Under the pieces are notes generated by a model. It saw only the letters and a program-made list of their open reading frames with translations, did no database searches and had not been told where the DNA came from. This document shows, in pieces, positions 1-8,821 of a DNA stretch of 64,000 bases. Source of the stretch: Pseudorhodobacter sp. PARRP1 (GTDB lineage Bacteria; Pseudomonadota; Alphaproteobacteria; Rhodobacterales; Rhodobacteraceae); the NCBI GenBank assembly GCA_002256245.1, contig NKIU01000002.1, positions 124,001 to 188,000 on the forward strand. The letters are read 5' to 3'. A program made the position numbers and the translations under genes. The number at the start of each line of letters is the position of its first letter. The stretch's first letter is position 1.

Positions 1-683
1 CTTCCAACGTTGGCACCGCGCATATCGCGATGATGATCGGGGGCGAGCGTCAGCAGGCGTTTTTGAAATCGCTGGGGTTGTTTGATGCCTCGCCTGTCGA
101 ATTGGTCGAGGCCAAGGGTGCCAAACCGTTGCGCCCGGCGCGCTGGCCGGAAATCGTGACGATCACGGCGGCTTATGGGCATGGTATTTCGGGCAGCCCG
201 CTGAACCTTGCCGCCGCTTATGCCAGCATTGCCAATGGCGGTATCAAGGTGACGCCGACGCTGTTGAAGCGCACCGAACCGATGCAGGGCCCGCGTATCT
301 TGTCGAAGGCGGTGGCGTTGCAGGCCGTTGGCATGATGCGCCGGGTTGTGACCGAAGGCACCGCAAGTTTGGGCGATGTGCCGGGCTACGCGGTTGCGGG
401 CAAGACCGGCACCGCCGAGAAAACCCGCAAGGGCGGCGGCTATATCAAGGACAAGGTGGTGAACACCTTCGCAAGCGTGTTCCCGGCCAATGATCCGAAA
501 TATGTGCTGGTGGTGACGCTGGACGAGCCTTCGGAAAATACCGGATCAAAACCGCGCCGCACCGCAGGTTGGACGGCTGTTCCCGTCGCTGCCGAGATTA
601 TCCGCCGTGCCGCGCCCTTGCTTGGCCTGCGGCCACAGGTTGAAGCCGCCAGCTTGGATGGGCTAGTAGCCGTCAAGAATTGA
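1..683 (+). CDS. ftsI: Peptidoglycan transpeptidase FtsI/PBP3, C-terminal part
   Basis: Partial gene: the reading frame is open from base 3 and the start lies outside the window. The protein is the septal class B penicillin-binding protein that cross-links peptidoglycan at the division site from the periplasmic face. The first visible residues are SNVGT, the end of the SxN active-site motif. The KTGT motif (AGKTGTAEK) is at about 402-413. About 227 residues of the transpeptidase domain are present. Identification as FtsI rather than another class B PBP rests on the position just upstream of murE-murF-mraY, the usual dcw order. murE starts 15 bases after the stop. Confidence 0.93.
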   Translation, partial: SNVGTAHIAMMIGGERQQAFLKSLGLFDASPVELVEAKGAKPLRPARWPEIVTITAAYGHGISGSPLNLAAAYASIANGGIKVTPTLLKRTEPMQGPRILSKAVALQAVGMMRRVVTEGTASLGDVPGYAVAGKTGTAEKTRKGGGYIKDKVVNTFASVFPANDPKYVLVVTLDEPSENTGSKPRRTAGWTAVPVAAEIIRRAAPLLGLRPQVEAASLDGLVAVKN

Positions 684-698
684 ACTTGGGGGATCAAG

Positions 699-2180
699 GT
701 GGCAGATCGGGCAAAGACACTCGCAGATTTGGGGCTGACCGCCCGTGATGGCCGCAATCCTGTGATTGGCGGCCTTACGCTGGACAGCCGCGCGGTGGCG
801 CCCGGATATCTGTTTGCCGCGATGCCGGGGGCAGCGGTGCATGGCGCGACGTTCATCGCGACAGCCCTTGAGAAGGGCGCGGTGGCGATCCTGACCGATG
901 CAGCGGGGGCGGCCCTTGCTGCCGAGGCGTTGGCGGCTTCGGATGCGGCGCTGATCGTCGCCCAAGACCCGCGTGAGGCGATTGCGCGCGCGGCAAGCCT
1001 GTGGTTCGGCAGCCAGCCTGCCACGATGGTGGCGGTGACGGGCACCAATGGCAAAACCTCCGTGGCCACTTTTGCGCGGCAAATATGGACGGCGCTGGGC
1101 CATGCAGCGATCAACATCGGCACCACTGGGGTTGAAGGGGCATGGACGGCTCCTTCCGCGCATACCACCCCCGATCCGATCACCCTGCACCGGATGCTCA
1201 GCCTTGCCGCCGCCGATGGCGTGACCCATGCCGCGATGGAGGCATCGAGCCACGGGCTTGATCAGCGCCGGATGGATGGCGTGCGGCTGAAGGCTGCGGG
1301 ATTCACCAACTTCACCCAAGACCATCTGGATTATCACCACACGTTCGAGGCCTATTTCGCCGCCAAAGCCGCGCTGTTTGACCGGGTGCTGCCCGAAGAC
1401 GGCGTGGCGGTGATCAACATGAACGACCCCAAGGGGCACGATCTGGCGCTGATCGCCGTGGCGCGCGGCCAAAGCCTGATCTCGGTTGGGTCGGGTGAGG
1501 GCTGCGATCTGCGCATCCTTGGCCAGCGCTTTGACGCGGGCGGGCAGGATGTGCGCTATGCGTGGAAGGACACGCCCTATCAGGTGCGTCTGAACCTGAT
1601 CGGCGGGTTTCAGGCCGAGAATGTGGCGCTGGCGGCGGGTCTGGTGATTGGCGCGGGGGCATCGCCGCGCGAGGTGTTCGCCGTGCTGCCGCAACTGACC
1701 GGCGTGCGCGGGCGGATGCAGCTTGCGGGCACGCGCAAGAATGGCGCTTCGGTTTTCGTCGATTACGCCCATACGCCCGATGCGTTGCAAACCGCTTTGC
1801 GGGCGTTGCGGCCGCATGTGATGGGCCGGGTGATCGTGGTGTTTGGCGCAGGGGGCGACCGGGACACCACCAAGCGCCCACTGATGGGGGCTGCGGCGCA
1901 GGCCAACGCGGATGTGCTGTATGTCACCGATGACAATCCGCGCTCGGAAGACCCCGCGCTGATCCGGGCCGCGATCATGGCGGCTTGCCCCGAGGCGAAC
2001 GAGGTCGGCGACCGCGCCGAGGCGATCTTGCTGGCCGTCGATGCACTGCAACCCGGCGACGCGCTGCTGGTGGCGGGCAAGGGGCACGAGTCGGGGCAGG
2101 TCATCATGGGCAACATCTACCCGTTTGATGACGTAGAGCAGGCGAGCATTGCCGTCGCCGCATTGGATGGATTGCTATGA
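699..2180 (+). CDS. murE: UDP-MurNAc-L-Ala-D-Glu:meso-diaminopimelate ligase
   Basis: Cytoplasmic Mur ligase that adds meso-diaminopimelate to the UDP-MurNAc dipeptide using ATP. It has 493 residues, normal for MurE. The ATP-binding loop GTNGKT is at residues 115-120. The DNPR motif at residues 412-415 selects diaminopimelate over lysine, so the wall is of the DAP type. The start is GTG at 699, with a GGGGGA ribosome site about 6 bases upstream; upstream in-frame ATG codons are lacking. It follows ftsI by 15 bases and overlaps murF by 4 bases (ATGA), so ftsI-murE-murF-mraY is one coupled transcription unit. Confidence 0.97.
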   Translation: MADRAKTLADLGLTARDGRNPVIGGLTLDSRAVAPGYLFAAMPGAAVHGATFIATALEKGAVAILTDAAGAALAAEALAASDAALIVAQDPREAIARAASLWFGSQPATMVAVTGTNGKTSVATFARQIWTALGHAAINIGTTGVEGAWTAPSAHTTPDPITLHRMLSLAAADGVTHAAMEASSHGLDQRRMDGVRLKAAGFTNFTQDHLDYHHTFEAYFAAKAALFDRVLPEDGVAVINMNDPKGHDLALIAVARGQSLISVGSGEGCDLRILGQRFDAGGQDVRYAWKDTPYQVRLNLIGGFQAENVALAAGLVIGAGASPREVFAVLPQLTGVRGRMQLAGTRKNGASVFVDYAHTPDALQTALRALRPHVMGRVIVVFGAGGDRDTTKRPLMGAAAQANADVLYVTDDNPRSEDPALIRAAIMAACPEANEVGDRAEAILLAVDALQPGDALLVAGKGHESGQVIMGNIYPFDDVEQASIAVAALDGLL

Positions 2181-3622
2181 CAGCGCTTTGGACCTCTGCC
2201 GATGCCGTAACCGCGACGGGCGGGCAAAGCACCGCGAAATGGAAGGCCAAGGGCGTGTCGATCGACACCCGCACGCTGCAACCGGGCGATTTGTTCGTGG
2301 CGCTGAAAGACGTGCGCGATGGGCATGATTTTGTGGCCGCTGCGCTGAAGGCGGGTGCTGCCGCCGCGCTGGTCAGCCGCATCCCCGAAGGCGTGTCGCC
2401 CGATGCGCCGCTGCTGATCGTGGATGACGTTTTGCAAGGGCTTGAAGGTCTGGGGCGTTTTGCGCGCGCGCGCACCACGGCCAAGGTTGTCGGCGTCACC
2501 GGATCGGTCGGCAAAACCTCGACCAAGGAAATGCTGCGCCGGATTTTAGCGGGGCAGGGCCGCGTTCATGCCGCCGAGGCCAGCTATAACAACCATTGGG
2601 GGGTGCCCCTGACCCTCGCGCGGATGCCCGCCGATGCCGATTTCGCAGTGATCGAGATTGGCATGAACCACCCCGGCGAAATCGCGCCGCTCGCCCGCAT
2701 GGCCGATCTGGATGTGGCGCTGATCACCATCGTCGCCGCCGCGCACCTAGAAGCGTTCAATGATCTGGCCGGCATCGCGCATGAGAAAGCCTCCATCTTC
2801 GAAGGCCTGCGCGCGGGGGGCACCGCCATCTTTCCCGGTGATCAAACCGTCACGCAGATTCTGCGCGAGGCCGCCGTCAAGGCGGGGGCAAAGGCCGTTA
2901 ACTTTGGCACGAACGCGGATGCCGACTATCAGCTGAGCCAAGTGACCCTCTGCGACACCGCCACCATTGTGCAGGCCACGCGCTATGGCACGCCAATCCT
3001 GTTCAAGGTGCTGACCCCGGGCCGCCATTTTGCCGCCAATGGCTTGGGTGCGCTGGCTGTCGCCGATGCACTGGGGCTTGATCCGATGATCGCCGCAAGC
3101 GATCTGGGCCAATGGCAGCCCCCGGCGGGCCGTGGCACCCGCGAACACATCACCCTTGATATTGTTGAGGAAACCAGCTTCGATCTGATCGACGACGCCT
3201 TCAACGCCAACCCGACCTCGCTTGCCGCAGCACTGGATGTGCTGATCGCCGCCACCCCGAAAGACGGCGTGGGCCGCGTCGGCAAGGGCCGCCGCATCGC
3301 AATCCTGGGCGATATGCTGGAACTTGGCCCGACTGAGATCGCGTTGCACGAGGCCGTGGCCGATCATCCCGGCCTGAACAAGATCGACCTGATCCACTGT
3401 GTCGGCCCCCGCATGAAGGCGCTTTACGCCAAACTGCCGCGCGGCCAACGCGGCGAATGGGTGGCCGACGCGCGCGAGCTTGCCAACCACCCGCGCAGCC
3501 TGATTGACGCCGGGGATATCCTGCTGGTGAAGGGCTCGAAGGGCATAAAAGTCAGTCTGATCGTTGACGCCCTGCGCAAATTGGGGCAGGCAGCGGCCAA
3601 AGCGCCACAAGGAGAAGCGTAA
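2177..3622 (+). CDS. murF: UDP-MurNAc-tripeptide:D-Ala-D-Ala ligase
   Basis: Adds D-Ala-D-Ala to the UDP-MurNAc tripeptide, the last cytoplasmic step of precursor synthesis. It has 481 residues and the Mur ligase plan: N-terminal UDP-binding domain, central ATPase domain with GSVGKTS at about residues 109-115, and C-terminal domain ([10 protein letters not shown] about residue 375). The ATG overlaps the murE stop as ATGA, and its own stop shares one base with the mraY start (TAATG). Both junctions point to translational coupling. Nothing about it is unusual. Confidence 0.97.
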   Translation: MTALWTSADAVTATGGQSTAKWKAKGVSIDTRTLQPGDLFVALKDVRDGHDFVAAALKAGAAAALVSRIPEGVSPDAPLLIVDDVLQGLEGLGRFARARTTAKVVGVTGSVGKTSTKEMLRRILAGQGRVHAAEASYNNHWGVPLTLARMPADADFAVIEIGMNHPGEIAPLARMADLDVALITIVAAAHLEAFNDLAGIAHEKASIFEGLRAGGTAIFPGDQTVTQILREAAVKAGAKAVNFGTNADADYQLSQVTLCDTATIVQATRYGTPILFKVLTPGRHFAANGLGALAVADALGLDPMIAASDLGQWQPPAGRGTREHITLDIVEETSFDLIDDAFNANPTSLAAALDVLIAATPKDGVGRVGKGRRIAILGDMLELGPTEIALHEAVADHPGLNKIDLIHCVGPRMKALYAKLPRGQRGEWVADARELANHPRSLIDAGDILLVKGSKGIKVSLIVDALRKLGQAAAKAPQGEA

Positions 3623-4704
3623 TGCTATACTGGCTCACCGAGTTTTCGGATGGCGGCGACGTCTTCAACCTGTTTCGCTACATCACCTTCCGCGCGGGCT
3701 GCGCCTTTGCCACCGCGCTGATCTTCGGTTTCATCTTTGGCCGCCCGCTGATTGACCTTTTGCGCCGCAAGCAGGGCAAGGGCCAACCGATCCGCGACGA
3801 TGGCCCGCAAAGCCACTTCATCAAGGCGGGCACGCCGACGATGGGGGGCTTGCTGATCCTGTCGGCGCTGATGGTCTCAACCCTGATGTGGGCGCGACTG
3901 GATAACCCTTACGTCTGGATCGTGGTGCTGGTGACGCTGGCCTTCGGGCTGATCGGCTTTGCGGATGACTACGCCAAGGTCACCAAGCAGAACACCAAGG
4001 GCGTCTCGGGCCGGGTGCGGATGATCGCGGGCCTCGCTATCGCGGCGATGGCCACCTATGCCGCGTCAAGCTTTCATCCGCCCGAATTGACCAACCAGCT
4101 TGCGCTGCCGTTCTTCAAAAATGTGCTGCTCGATTTTGGCGTGTTCTTCATCCCGTTCGGCATGATCGTCATTGTCGGCGCCGCCAATGCGGTGAACCTC
4201 ACAGATGGTCTGGATGGCCTGGCCATCATGCCGGTGATGATCGCAGGCGGCACCTTGGGGGTGATCAGCTACATCGTCGGCAACTTCAACTTCGCCGAAT
4301 ACCTCGGCGTGCATTTCGTCCCCGGCACCGGCGAGCTTCTGGTATTCGCCGCAGCCCTGTTTGGCGGTGGCCTTGGCTTTCTGTGGTATAACGCCCCCCC
4401 CGCCGCAGTCTTCATGGGCGACACAGGCTCGCTCGCCCTCGGCGGCGCTTTGGGTGCCATTGCCGTCTGCACCAAGCACGAGATCGTGCTCGCAATCGTC
4501 GGCGGTCTGTTCGTGGTCGAGGCGCTGTCGGTGATCATCCAGGTGCTATACTTCAAACGCACTGGAAAACGCGTGTTCCTGATGGCCCCGATCCACCACC
4601 ATTTCGAGAAAAAGGGCTGGGCCGAGCCGCAGATCGTGATCCGGTTCTGGATCATCAGCGTGATCCTCGCGATGATCGGCCTTGCTACGCTGAAAGTGCG
4701 CTGA
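3622..4704 (+). CDS. mraY: Phospho-MurNAc-pentapeptide translocase
   Basis: Polytopic inner-membrane enzyme that transfers phospho-MurNAc-pentapeptide to undecaprenyl phosphate to make lipid I. It has 360 residues and about ten hydrophobic segments. The family motifs are present: FADDYAKV (catalytic Asp pair), [13 protein letters not shown], and the C-terminal HHHFE loop. The start overlaps the murF stop by one base. A strong intrinsic terminator follows 7 bases after the stop, so the ftsI-mraY unit ends here and murD, normally the next dcw gene, is transcribed separately. Confidence 0.98.
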   Translation: MLYWLTEFSDGGDVFNLFRYITFRAGCAFATALIFGFIFGRPLIDLLRRKQGKGQPIRDDGPQSHFIKAGTPTMGGLLILSALMVSTLMWARLDNPYVWIVVLVTLAFGLIGFADDYAKVTKQNTKGVSGRVRMIAGLAIAAMATYAASSFHPPELTNQLALPFFKNVLLDFGVFFIPFGMIVIVGAANAVNLTDGLDGLAIMPVMIAGGTLGVISYIVGNFNFAEYLGVHFVPGTGELLVFAAALFGGGLGFLWYNAPPAAVFMGDTGSLALGGALGAIAVCTKHEIVLAIVGGLFVVEALSVIIQVLYFKRTGKRVFLMAPIHHHFEKKGWAEPQIVIRFWIISVILAMIGLATLKVR

Positions 4705-4711
4705 ACCACAG

Positions 4712-4741
4712 AAAACCCGGTGCGATAAGCGCCGGGTTTTA
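4712..4741 (+). terminator. Intrinsic terminator after mraY
   Basis: Twelve-base-pair stem (4712-4723 with 4729-4740, one T-G pair), loop GATAA, and a right arm ending in TTTT. It lies directly after the mraY stop and closes the mur operon. Confidence 0.9.
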
Positions 4742-4812
4742 TTCAAACAAGATTAAAATTTGCGTCCCGCCCCCGCGGCCTCGCCCCTGCGGGTCTTGGC
4801 CGCGGTCAGCGA

Positions 4813-4898
4813 TTTCATCTTGGTAAAAATACTCCCGCCGGAGGCTTCTGCTGCTGATGCAGGGAGCCTCCGGCGGGAGTATTTAAGCCAAGATGAAA
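4813..4898. repeat. Large palindromic copy of a dispersed intergenic repeat
   Basis: Two arms of 33 bases (4813-4845 and 4866-4898) match at about 30 positions around a 20-base centre. Each arm contains GCCTCCGGCGGGAGTATTT and ends with an outer TTTCATCTTGG or its complement. The same core recurs at 8758-8791, 40464-40547 and 46911-46943, always between genes. It looks like a REP-type element. Confidence 0.9.
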
Positions 4899-4912
4899 CC
4901 CGCAGCCCGCGC

Positions 4913-5611
4913 TTAGGAACCCGGCAGCAGGTTGAACAAGCTGCGGTCGCCGAACATCAGTCCGGAATTGCTGCCGAAGTTATAGGTCGCGCCGATCTTG
5001 GCATAGGTTTCCGAACCGGCATCGGTGTTGAGCGCGCCCAACTCGGCGAACATTTTCGAGCTTTCGCCAAGACCGAACGAGCCGCGCAGGCCGTAGCGGG
5101 TCAGCGAGGTGCCATCAATCTTGCCGTGATCCAGCGACGCGCCCAGACCGACGCCGTTGCCCATCACCATACCACCGCTGATGCCCAACGCATTGCCACT
5201 GCCGTTGCCATCCTCGGCATGCGCGACATAGCCCTGCACGCCGCCGTTGCCGAAATTCTGTGCGGCCTCAACACCGTAAAGGCTGGTGCTGCCGCCGTTC
5301 ACCGAATCCAGCCCGTAAAACGCGCCAAGCGCCGTGCTGTCGCCCAGCTTGTAGGTGGCGTGGGTGACGAAATTCGTCGCCGTCTCATCGGCGAAGTTCA
5401 AAAGGTTGACGCCCAGATCCATCTGCATGCCGAACTGCGGCCCAAAGGCCAACTCGACCGAGCCGCTGATATTGGTCTTCGCCACCGAGAAATCATCGGT
5501 AAACCCAGATTGCGACAGCTTGACCTGGCCCCCCGTCATCTCTGCCTGCGCGGCGGACGCGATCAGGGCAAGGCCAAGGGCGGCAAGGATGTGCGTGCTA
5601 AAAACCTGCAT
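4913..5611 (-). CDS. Small outer-membrane beta-barrel (porin-like) protein
   Basis: A secreted protein of about 232 residues. It has a signal peptide (MQVFSTHILAALGLALIASA, cleaved near AQA) and then alternating Gly/aromatic/polar segments such as YGLRGSFGLGESS and YAKIGATYNFGS, typical of outer-membrane strands. I infer an 8- to 12-stranded barrel like the small porin-like proteins of Rhodobacteraceae; no channel residue can be assigned. ATG at 5611 is preferred because AAGAAAG lies 8 bases upstream; an in-frame GTG at 5620 is three codons earlier. The C-terminus (NLLPGS) is not the usual terminal Phe/Trp. It sits between mraY and murD on the opposite strand, with its own promoter region facing 5612-5817. 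Confidence 0.7.
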   Translation of the reverse strand: MQVFSTHILAALGLALIASAAQAEMTGGQVKLSQSGFTDDFSVAKTNISGSVELAFGPQFGMQMDLGVNLLNFADETATNFVTHATYKLGDSTALGAFYGLDSVNGGSTSLYGVEAAQNFGNGGVQGYVAHAEDGNGSGNALGISGGMVMGNGVGLGASLDHGKIDGTSLTRYGLRGSFGLGESSKMFAELGALNTDAGSETYAKIGATYNFGSNSGLMFGDRSLFNLLPGS

Positions 5612-5817
5612 AATAGTCACTTTCTTGTTTTTGACTGCGTTGCGAAAGCATAAGCGTGCGGCGCAGGTGCTGCCAGCTAAGACGCTGCGCCAAGCAAAGC
5701 CGCGTCGCCAGTGTTGCGCTGCGGACTCAGATCACCGAACGGCAAGTTTCGCCAGTGGCCTTGACGACTCCAGCCTGCCGAGCGACTATCTCGCAAGCCT
5801 CAATTTAAGGGAAAGTT

Positions 5818-6264
5818 ATGACTCGCCCGACGCAAGATATAGAACTTCAAGCCAGTGTTGCAGAATTTGCCATCGCGCCGCCTTTGCGTGTTTTACGCGA
5901 CAAAATAGACCGCCTGAATGTCTCGGCAGATACCAAAGCATTGTTGATGGATATTGCTGCCATCACACTCAAAGTTGGCGAGAAGATCTTGGCCTTTGGC
6001 CGCAAAGTTTTGGATTTTGTGTTCAATTTGGCCGTTCGGTTTCAAAATGTCGGTTTTGGCGTGATCCTTGCGCTGGCACTTTCGGCGGTCTTGGCTTCGA
6101 TCCCGCTGCTAGGCCCACTGATTGCGGCTATATTGACCCCGATCATGCTGGCCTTTGGCATCCTGCGCGGCGCGCTACAAGACTTCAAAGATGCCGCTCT
6201 GCGTGGCGAACTTGACGCGCTAGAGCGTCGTATGGCCATCATGTCAGCTCATGCGGCGCTGTGA
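5818..6264 (+). CDS. Hypothetical membrane-associated protein, partner of TerB-like gene
   Basis: Not recognised. It encodes 148 residues. An amphipathic N-terminal half contains a helix-rich stretch (residues about 20-60). A strongly hydrophobic region of about 50 residues (VILALALSAVLASIPLLG and PLIAAILTPIMLAFGI) would form two membrane segments or a hairpin, and a charged C-terminal helix (DALERRM) follows. The start ATG has AAGGGAAAG 3-11 bases upstream. The next gene starts immediately after its stop (TGA then ATG), so the two are an operon. The pair is less G+C-rich than its neighbours and interrupts the mraY-murD order, which may indicate insertion. Confidence 0.6.
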   Translation: MTRPTQDIELQASVAEFAIAPPLRVLRDKIDRLNVSADTKALLMDIAAITLKVGEKILAFGRKVLDFVFNLAVRFQNVGFGVILALALSAVLASIPLLGPLIAAILTPIMLAFGILRGALQDFKDAALRGELDALERRMAIMSAHAAL

Positions 6265-7032
6265 ATGGCCGCGGTCAAACACACCGCCGACCCGATGGCG
6301 AAGTTTGAAGGTATCACTCAGGTCATCTCTGATAGCCTGCGCTTCAAGCGCAAACTGGCAATTGGCGAGGATGCCTATACTTCGATCAAGCTGGGCCGCG
6401 CGATTAGCAAGATCTGGGACGTCGGTGGCGTTGCCGCCACGGGCGCCGGAGTTGCAGCGTCTGGCACAGTTGCGGGCACGTTTTTCGGCTCGACAGGATT
6501 GCTTGCCAGTATTGGCTTGGGTGCTGCGGCTGTCACTCCGGTGGGCTGGGTGGTCGCCGCTGCAGTTGTGTCTGGCGGCGCCTACTATGGCGTCACCAGC
6601 GCTATTGGACGCTATACTGGCTCACGGGTCGATGTGATCCCGCGCTATATTAATTCTCCGATTGATCAGCTTGGCGCGGCATTGCTGGATATGATGGGGG
6701 CATTGTCGCTGAAGGTTGCGATGATGGACGGCGTCATTGACCCGTCAGAGCGCACGGCCATGTTGGGCTATTTCGTATCGGAATGGGGCTATGATTCCGA
6801 CTACGCCACCAAAGCTTTGCAGTTACTCGAGGAAAATGGACTTTCGCAGCCTATCAAGCCGATGACAGCGGCCATCGCCAAGTTTGTGAGTGACCATCCG
6901 GACTGCAATTTCAGCGCCTTTAAGTCCGAAATTATTTCTCTTTTACGCGAAGTCGCAGAATCGGACGGCGTGATTGACGAAAGAGAAGAATTGGCCATTG
7001 AAGCGATAGCTGTGGCCTTGGGGAACGCTTAG
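6265..7032 (+). CDS. TerB-like domain membrane protein
   Basis: 255 residues. An N-terminal charged region is followed by Gly/Ala-rich hydrophobic segments (about residues 55-112, for example LLASIGLGAAAVTPVGWVVA) that probably form a membrane hairpin. The C-terminal part carries two acidic helical repeats, MMDGVIDPSERTAML and AESDGVIDEREELAIEAI, the DGxID(P/E)xE pattern of TerB-type (tellurite-resistance B) metal-binding folds. Assignment to the TerB-like fold is from motif appearance only. Known TerB-like proteins act in stress at the membrane; no substrate can be inferred. It is coupled stop-to-start to the upstream membrane gene and has no visible ribosome site of its own. Confidence 0.72.
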   Translation: MAAVKHTADPMAKFEGITQVISDSLRFKRKLAIGEDAYTSIKLGRAISKIWDVGGVAATGAGVAASGTVAGTFFGSTGLLASIGLGAAAVTPVGWVVAAAVVSGGAYYGVTSAIGRYTGSRVDVIPRYINSPIDQLGAALLDMMGALSLKVAMMDGVIDPSERTAMLGYFVSEWGYDSDYATKALQLLEENGLSQPIKPMTAAIAKFVSDHPDCNFSAFKSEIISLLREVAESDGVIDEREELAIEAIAVALGNA

Positions 7033-7121
7033 GCATAATGCGGGTCTGATCCTATCGCTTTTGTAAACTCTAACAACCCCTTAACACCGCACCCCTAACC
7101 CCTTGATAAATCATACCCCGC

Positions 7122-7147
7122 TCGTGTGTCCACGCGTGGACGCACGA
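7122..7147. promoter_or_regulatory. 26-bp palindrome in the murD leader
   Basis: Left arm TCGTGTGTCCACG (7122-7134) and right arm CGTGGACGCACGA (7135-7147) pair at 12 of 13 positions with no spacer, and the one mismatch is T-G. It ends 64 bases before the murD start. No T-run follows, so an operator is likelier than a terminator. Confidence 0.5.
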
Positions 7148-7211
7148 TGCCGCCTTGCTCCGGCCCCCCGGCTCGGGGCATTGTCTGGGCGATCAAAACC
7201 CGGAGGCTGCG

Positions 7212-8612
7212 ATGATTCCCGTAAAAGGCTGCGAAGGCCAAAAAGTGGCCGTGCTGGGGTTGGGCCGTTCTGGTCTGGCGACTGCGCGCGCACTGGTTGC
7301 CGGGGGGGCCGAGGCGCTGCTGTGGGACGACAGCCCCGAGGCGCGTGCGAAGGCCGAGGCGGAGGGGTTCACCTGCACCGATCTGACCCGTGCGGGGGCG
7401 TTTGAGGGGGTGTCGGCCCTGATCACCTCGCCCGGTATCGCGCATCTTTACCCCAACCCGAACAAGGTGATCGCGCGGGCGCTGGAGGCGGGGGTGCCGC
7501 TCGATAATGACATCGGGCTGTTTTTCCGCAGCTTTGCCGGGCCGGAATGGGATGATTTCGATCTGACACCACGGGTGATCTGCGTGACCGGATCGAACGG
7601 TAAATCGACGACCACGGCGCTGATCCACCATATTCTGGAGGTGGCGGGGCGGGCTACGCAGATGGCGGGCAATATCGGGCGCGGGGTTTTGGATATCGAG
7701 CCTGCGCAGGATGGTGAGGTGGTGGTGCTGGAACTGTCGTCCTATCAGACCGACCTTGCCCGCAGCCTGACGCCGGACGTGGCGGTTTTCACGAACCTCT
7801 CACCCGACCATCTGGACCGCCACGCCGGGATGGGCGGCTATTTTGCGGCCAAGCGGCGGTTGTTTTCGGAAGGTGGGCCGGATCGTGCGGTGATCGGCGT
7901 GGATGAGGTCGAGGGGCGGTTTCTGGCCAATCAGATGTCGGAGGGCGCGCAGGATGATCGGGTGATCCGGATCTCGTCAGGGCAGAAGCTGGAGCAGTTT
8001 GGCTGGTCGGTGTTTGCCCGCAAGGGGTTTCTGGCCGAATGGCGGCGGGGCAAGCAGGTGGCGTCGATGGATTTGCGCGGCGTGGCGGGGTTGCCGGGGG
8101 CGCATAATCATCAGAATGCCTGCGCGGCCTATGCGGCTTGTCGGTCTTTGGGGATCGGGCCGAAGCTGATCGAGGCGGCGTTTCATTCGTTCGCGGGGCT
8201 GCCGCATCGCAGTCAGTTGGTGGGAGAGCGGGCCGGGGTGCGGTTTATCAATGACAGCAAGGCCACCAATGTTGATGCCGCCGCCAAGGCTTTGCAGGCG
8301 TTTCCGAAGATCCGCTGGATTGCGGGCGGGATGGGTAAGGAGGGCGGGATTGCCGGGCTTGTGCCGCATCTGGGATCGGTGGTGAAGGCTTACCTGATCG
8401 GGCATTCGGCGCGGGAGTTTGCGCTGGAATTGGGTGACACCCCTTATGAGATTTGTGAGACGATGGAGCGGGCGGTGGCCCGGGCGGCGGAGGAGGCGGA
8501 GGCGGGGGAGGTGGTGTTGCTGGCGCCGGCTGCGGCCTCGTTTGATCAGTATCCGAATTTTGAGGTGCGGGGCGATGATTTTGCCGCGCGGGTCAGGGCT
8601 TTGCTGGGGTGA
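7212..8612 (+). CDS. murD: UDP-MurNAc-L-alanine:D-glutamate ligase
   Basis: Cytoplasmic Mur ligase that adds D-Glu to UDP-MurNAc-L-Ala. 466 residues from ATG 7212, which has CGGAGG about 6 bases upstream; the frame is open further upstream (to 7155) but those residues lack similarity to the family start. The N-terminal Rossmann motif is [10 protein letters not shown], the ATP loop GSNGKST begins near residue 127, and the C-terminal HSAREF region is present. In the usual dcw order murD follows mraY directly; here 2.5 kb of unrelated genes intervene. murD also has its own leader and terminator and is not followed by ftsW. That makes it a monocistronic wall gene in this strain. Confidence 0.97.
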   Translation: MIPVKGCEGQKVAVLGLGRSGLATARALVAGGAEALLWDDSPEARAKAEAEGFTCTDLTRAGAFEGVSALITSPGIAHLYPNPNKVIARALEAGVPLDNDIGLFFRSFAGPEWDDFDLTPRVICVTGSNGKSTTTALIHHILEVAGRATQMAGNIGRGVLDIEPAQDGEVVVLELSSYQTDLARSLTPDVAVFTNLSPDHLDRHAGMGGYFAAKRRLFSEGGPDRAVIGVDEVEGRFLANQMSEGAQDDRVIRISSGQKLEQFGWSVFARKGFLAEWRRGKQVASMDLRGVAGLPGAHNHQNACAAYAACRSLGIGPKLIEAAFHSFAGLPHRSQLVGERAGVRFINDSKATNVDAAAKALQAFPKIRWIAGGMGKEGGIAGLVPHLGSVVKAYLIGHSAREFALELGDTPYEICETMERAVARAAEEAEAGEVVLLAPAAASFDQYPNFEVRGDDFAARVRALLG

Positions 8613-8621
8613 GTTGGGGGT

Positions 8622-8644
8622 GGTCCCAACTCGGGACCTTTTTT
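8622..8644 (+). terminator. Intrinsic terminator after murD
   Basis: GGTCCC (8622-8627), loop AACTC, GGGACC (8633-8638), then six T. It starts 10 bases after the murD stop. Confidence 0.85.
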
Positions 8645-8757
8645 GTTGTAGCGATTTCAAATGGTTAGGGGTGTAGATTTAAGAAAGTCTTAACCTTTGG
8701 GCTGTTTTGCGGGTGTTTTTGCACGCCGGGGCGGGGCGGTGGACATCGGCTGTGGAA

Positions 8758-8791
8758 GCCTCCGGCGGGGATATTTTAGCAGAGAGGATGA
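8758..8791. repeat. Half copy of the dispersed repeat
   Basis: GCCTCCGGCGGGGATATTT at 8758-8776, followed by a degenerate tail ending in GGATGA, matches one arm of the palindromic repeat at 4813-4898. The opposite arm is absent. It lies between the murD terminator and the NUDIX gene end. Confidence 0.8.
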
Positions 8792-8821
8792 CCAAAGCGG
8801 CGGACAATTTCGCGGCTGCTG

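Noticed and set aside
663-2087. 474-residue minus-strand open frame
   Set aside because: It lies opposite murE, whose motifs are clear, and is Arg/His/Gln-rich with no domain; a high-G+C shadow.
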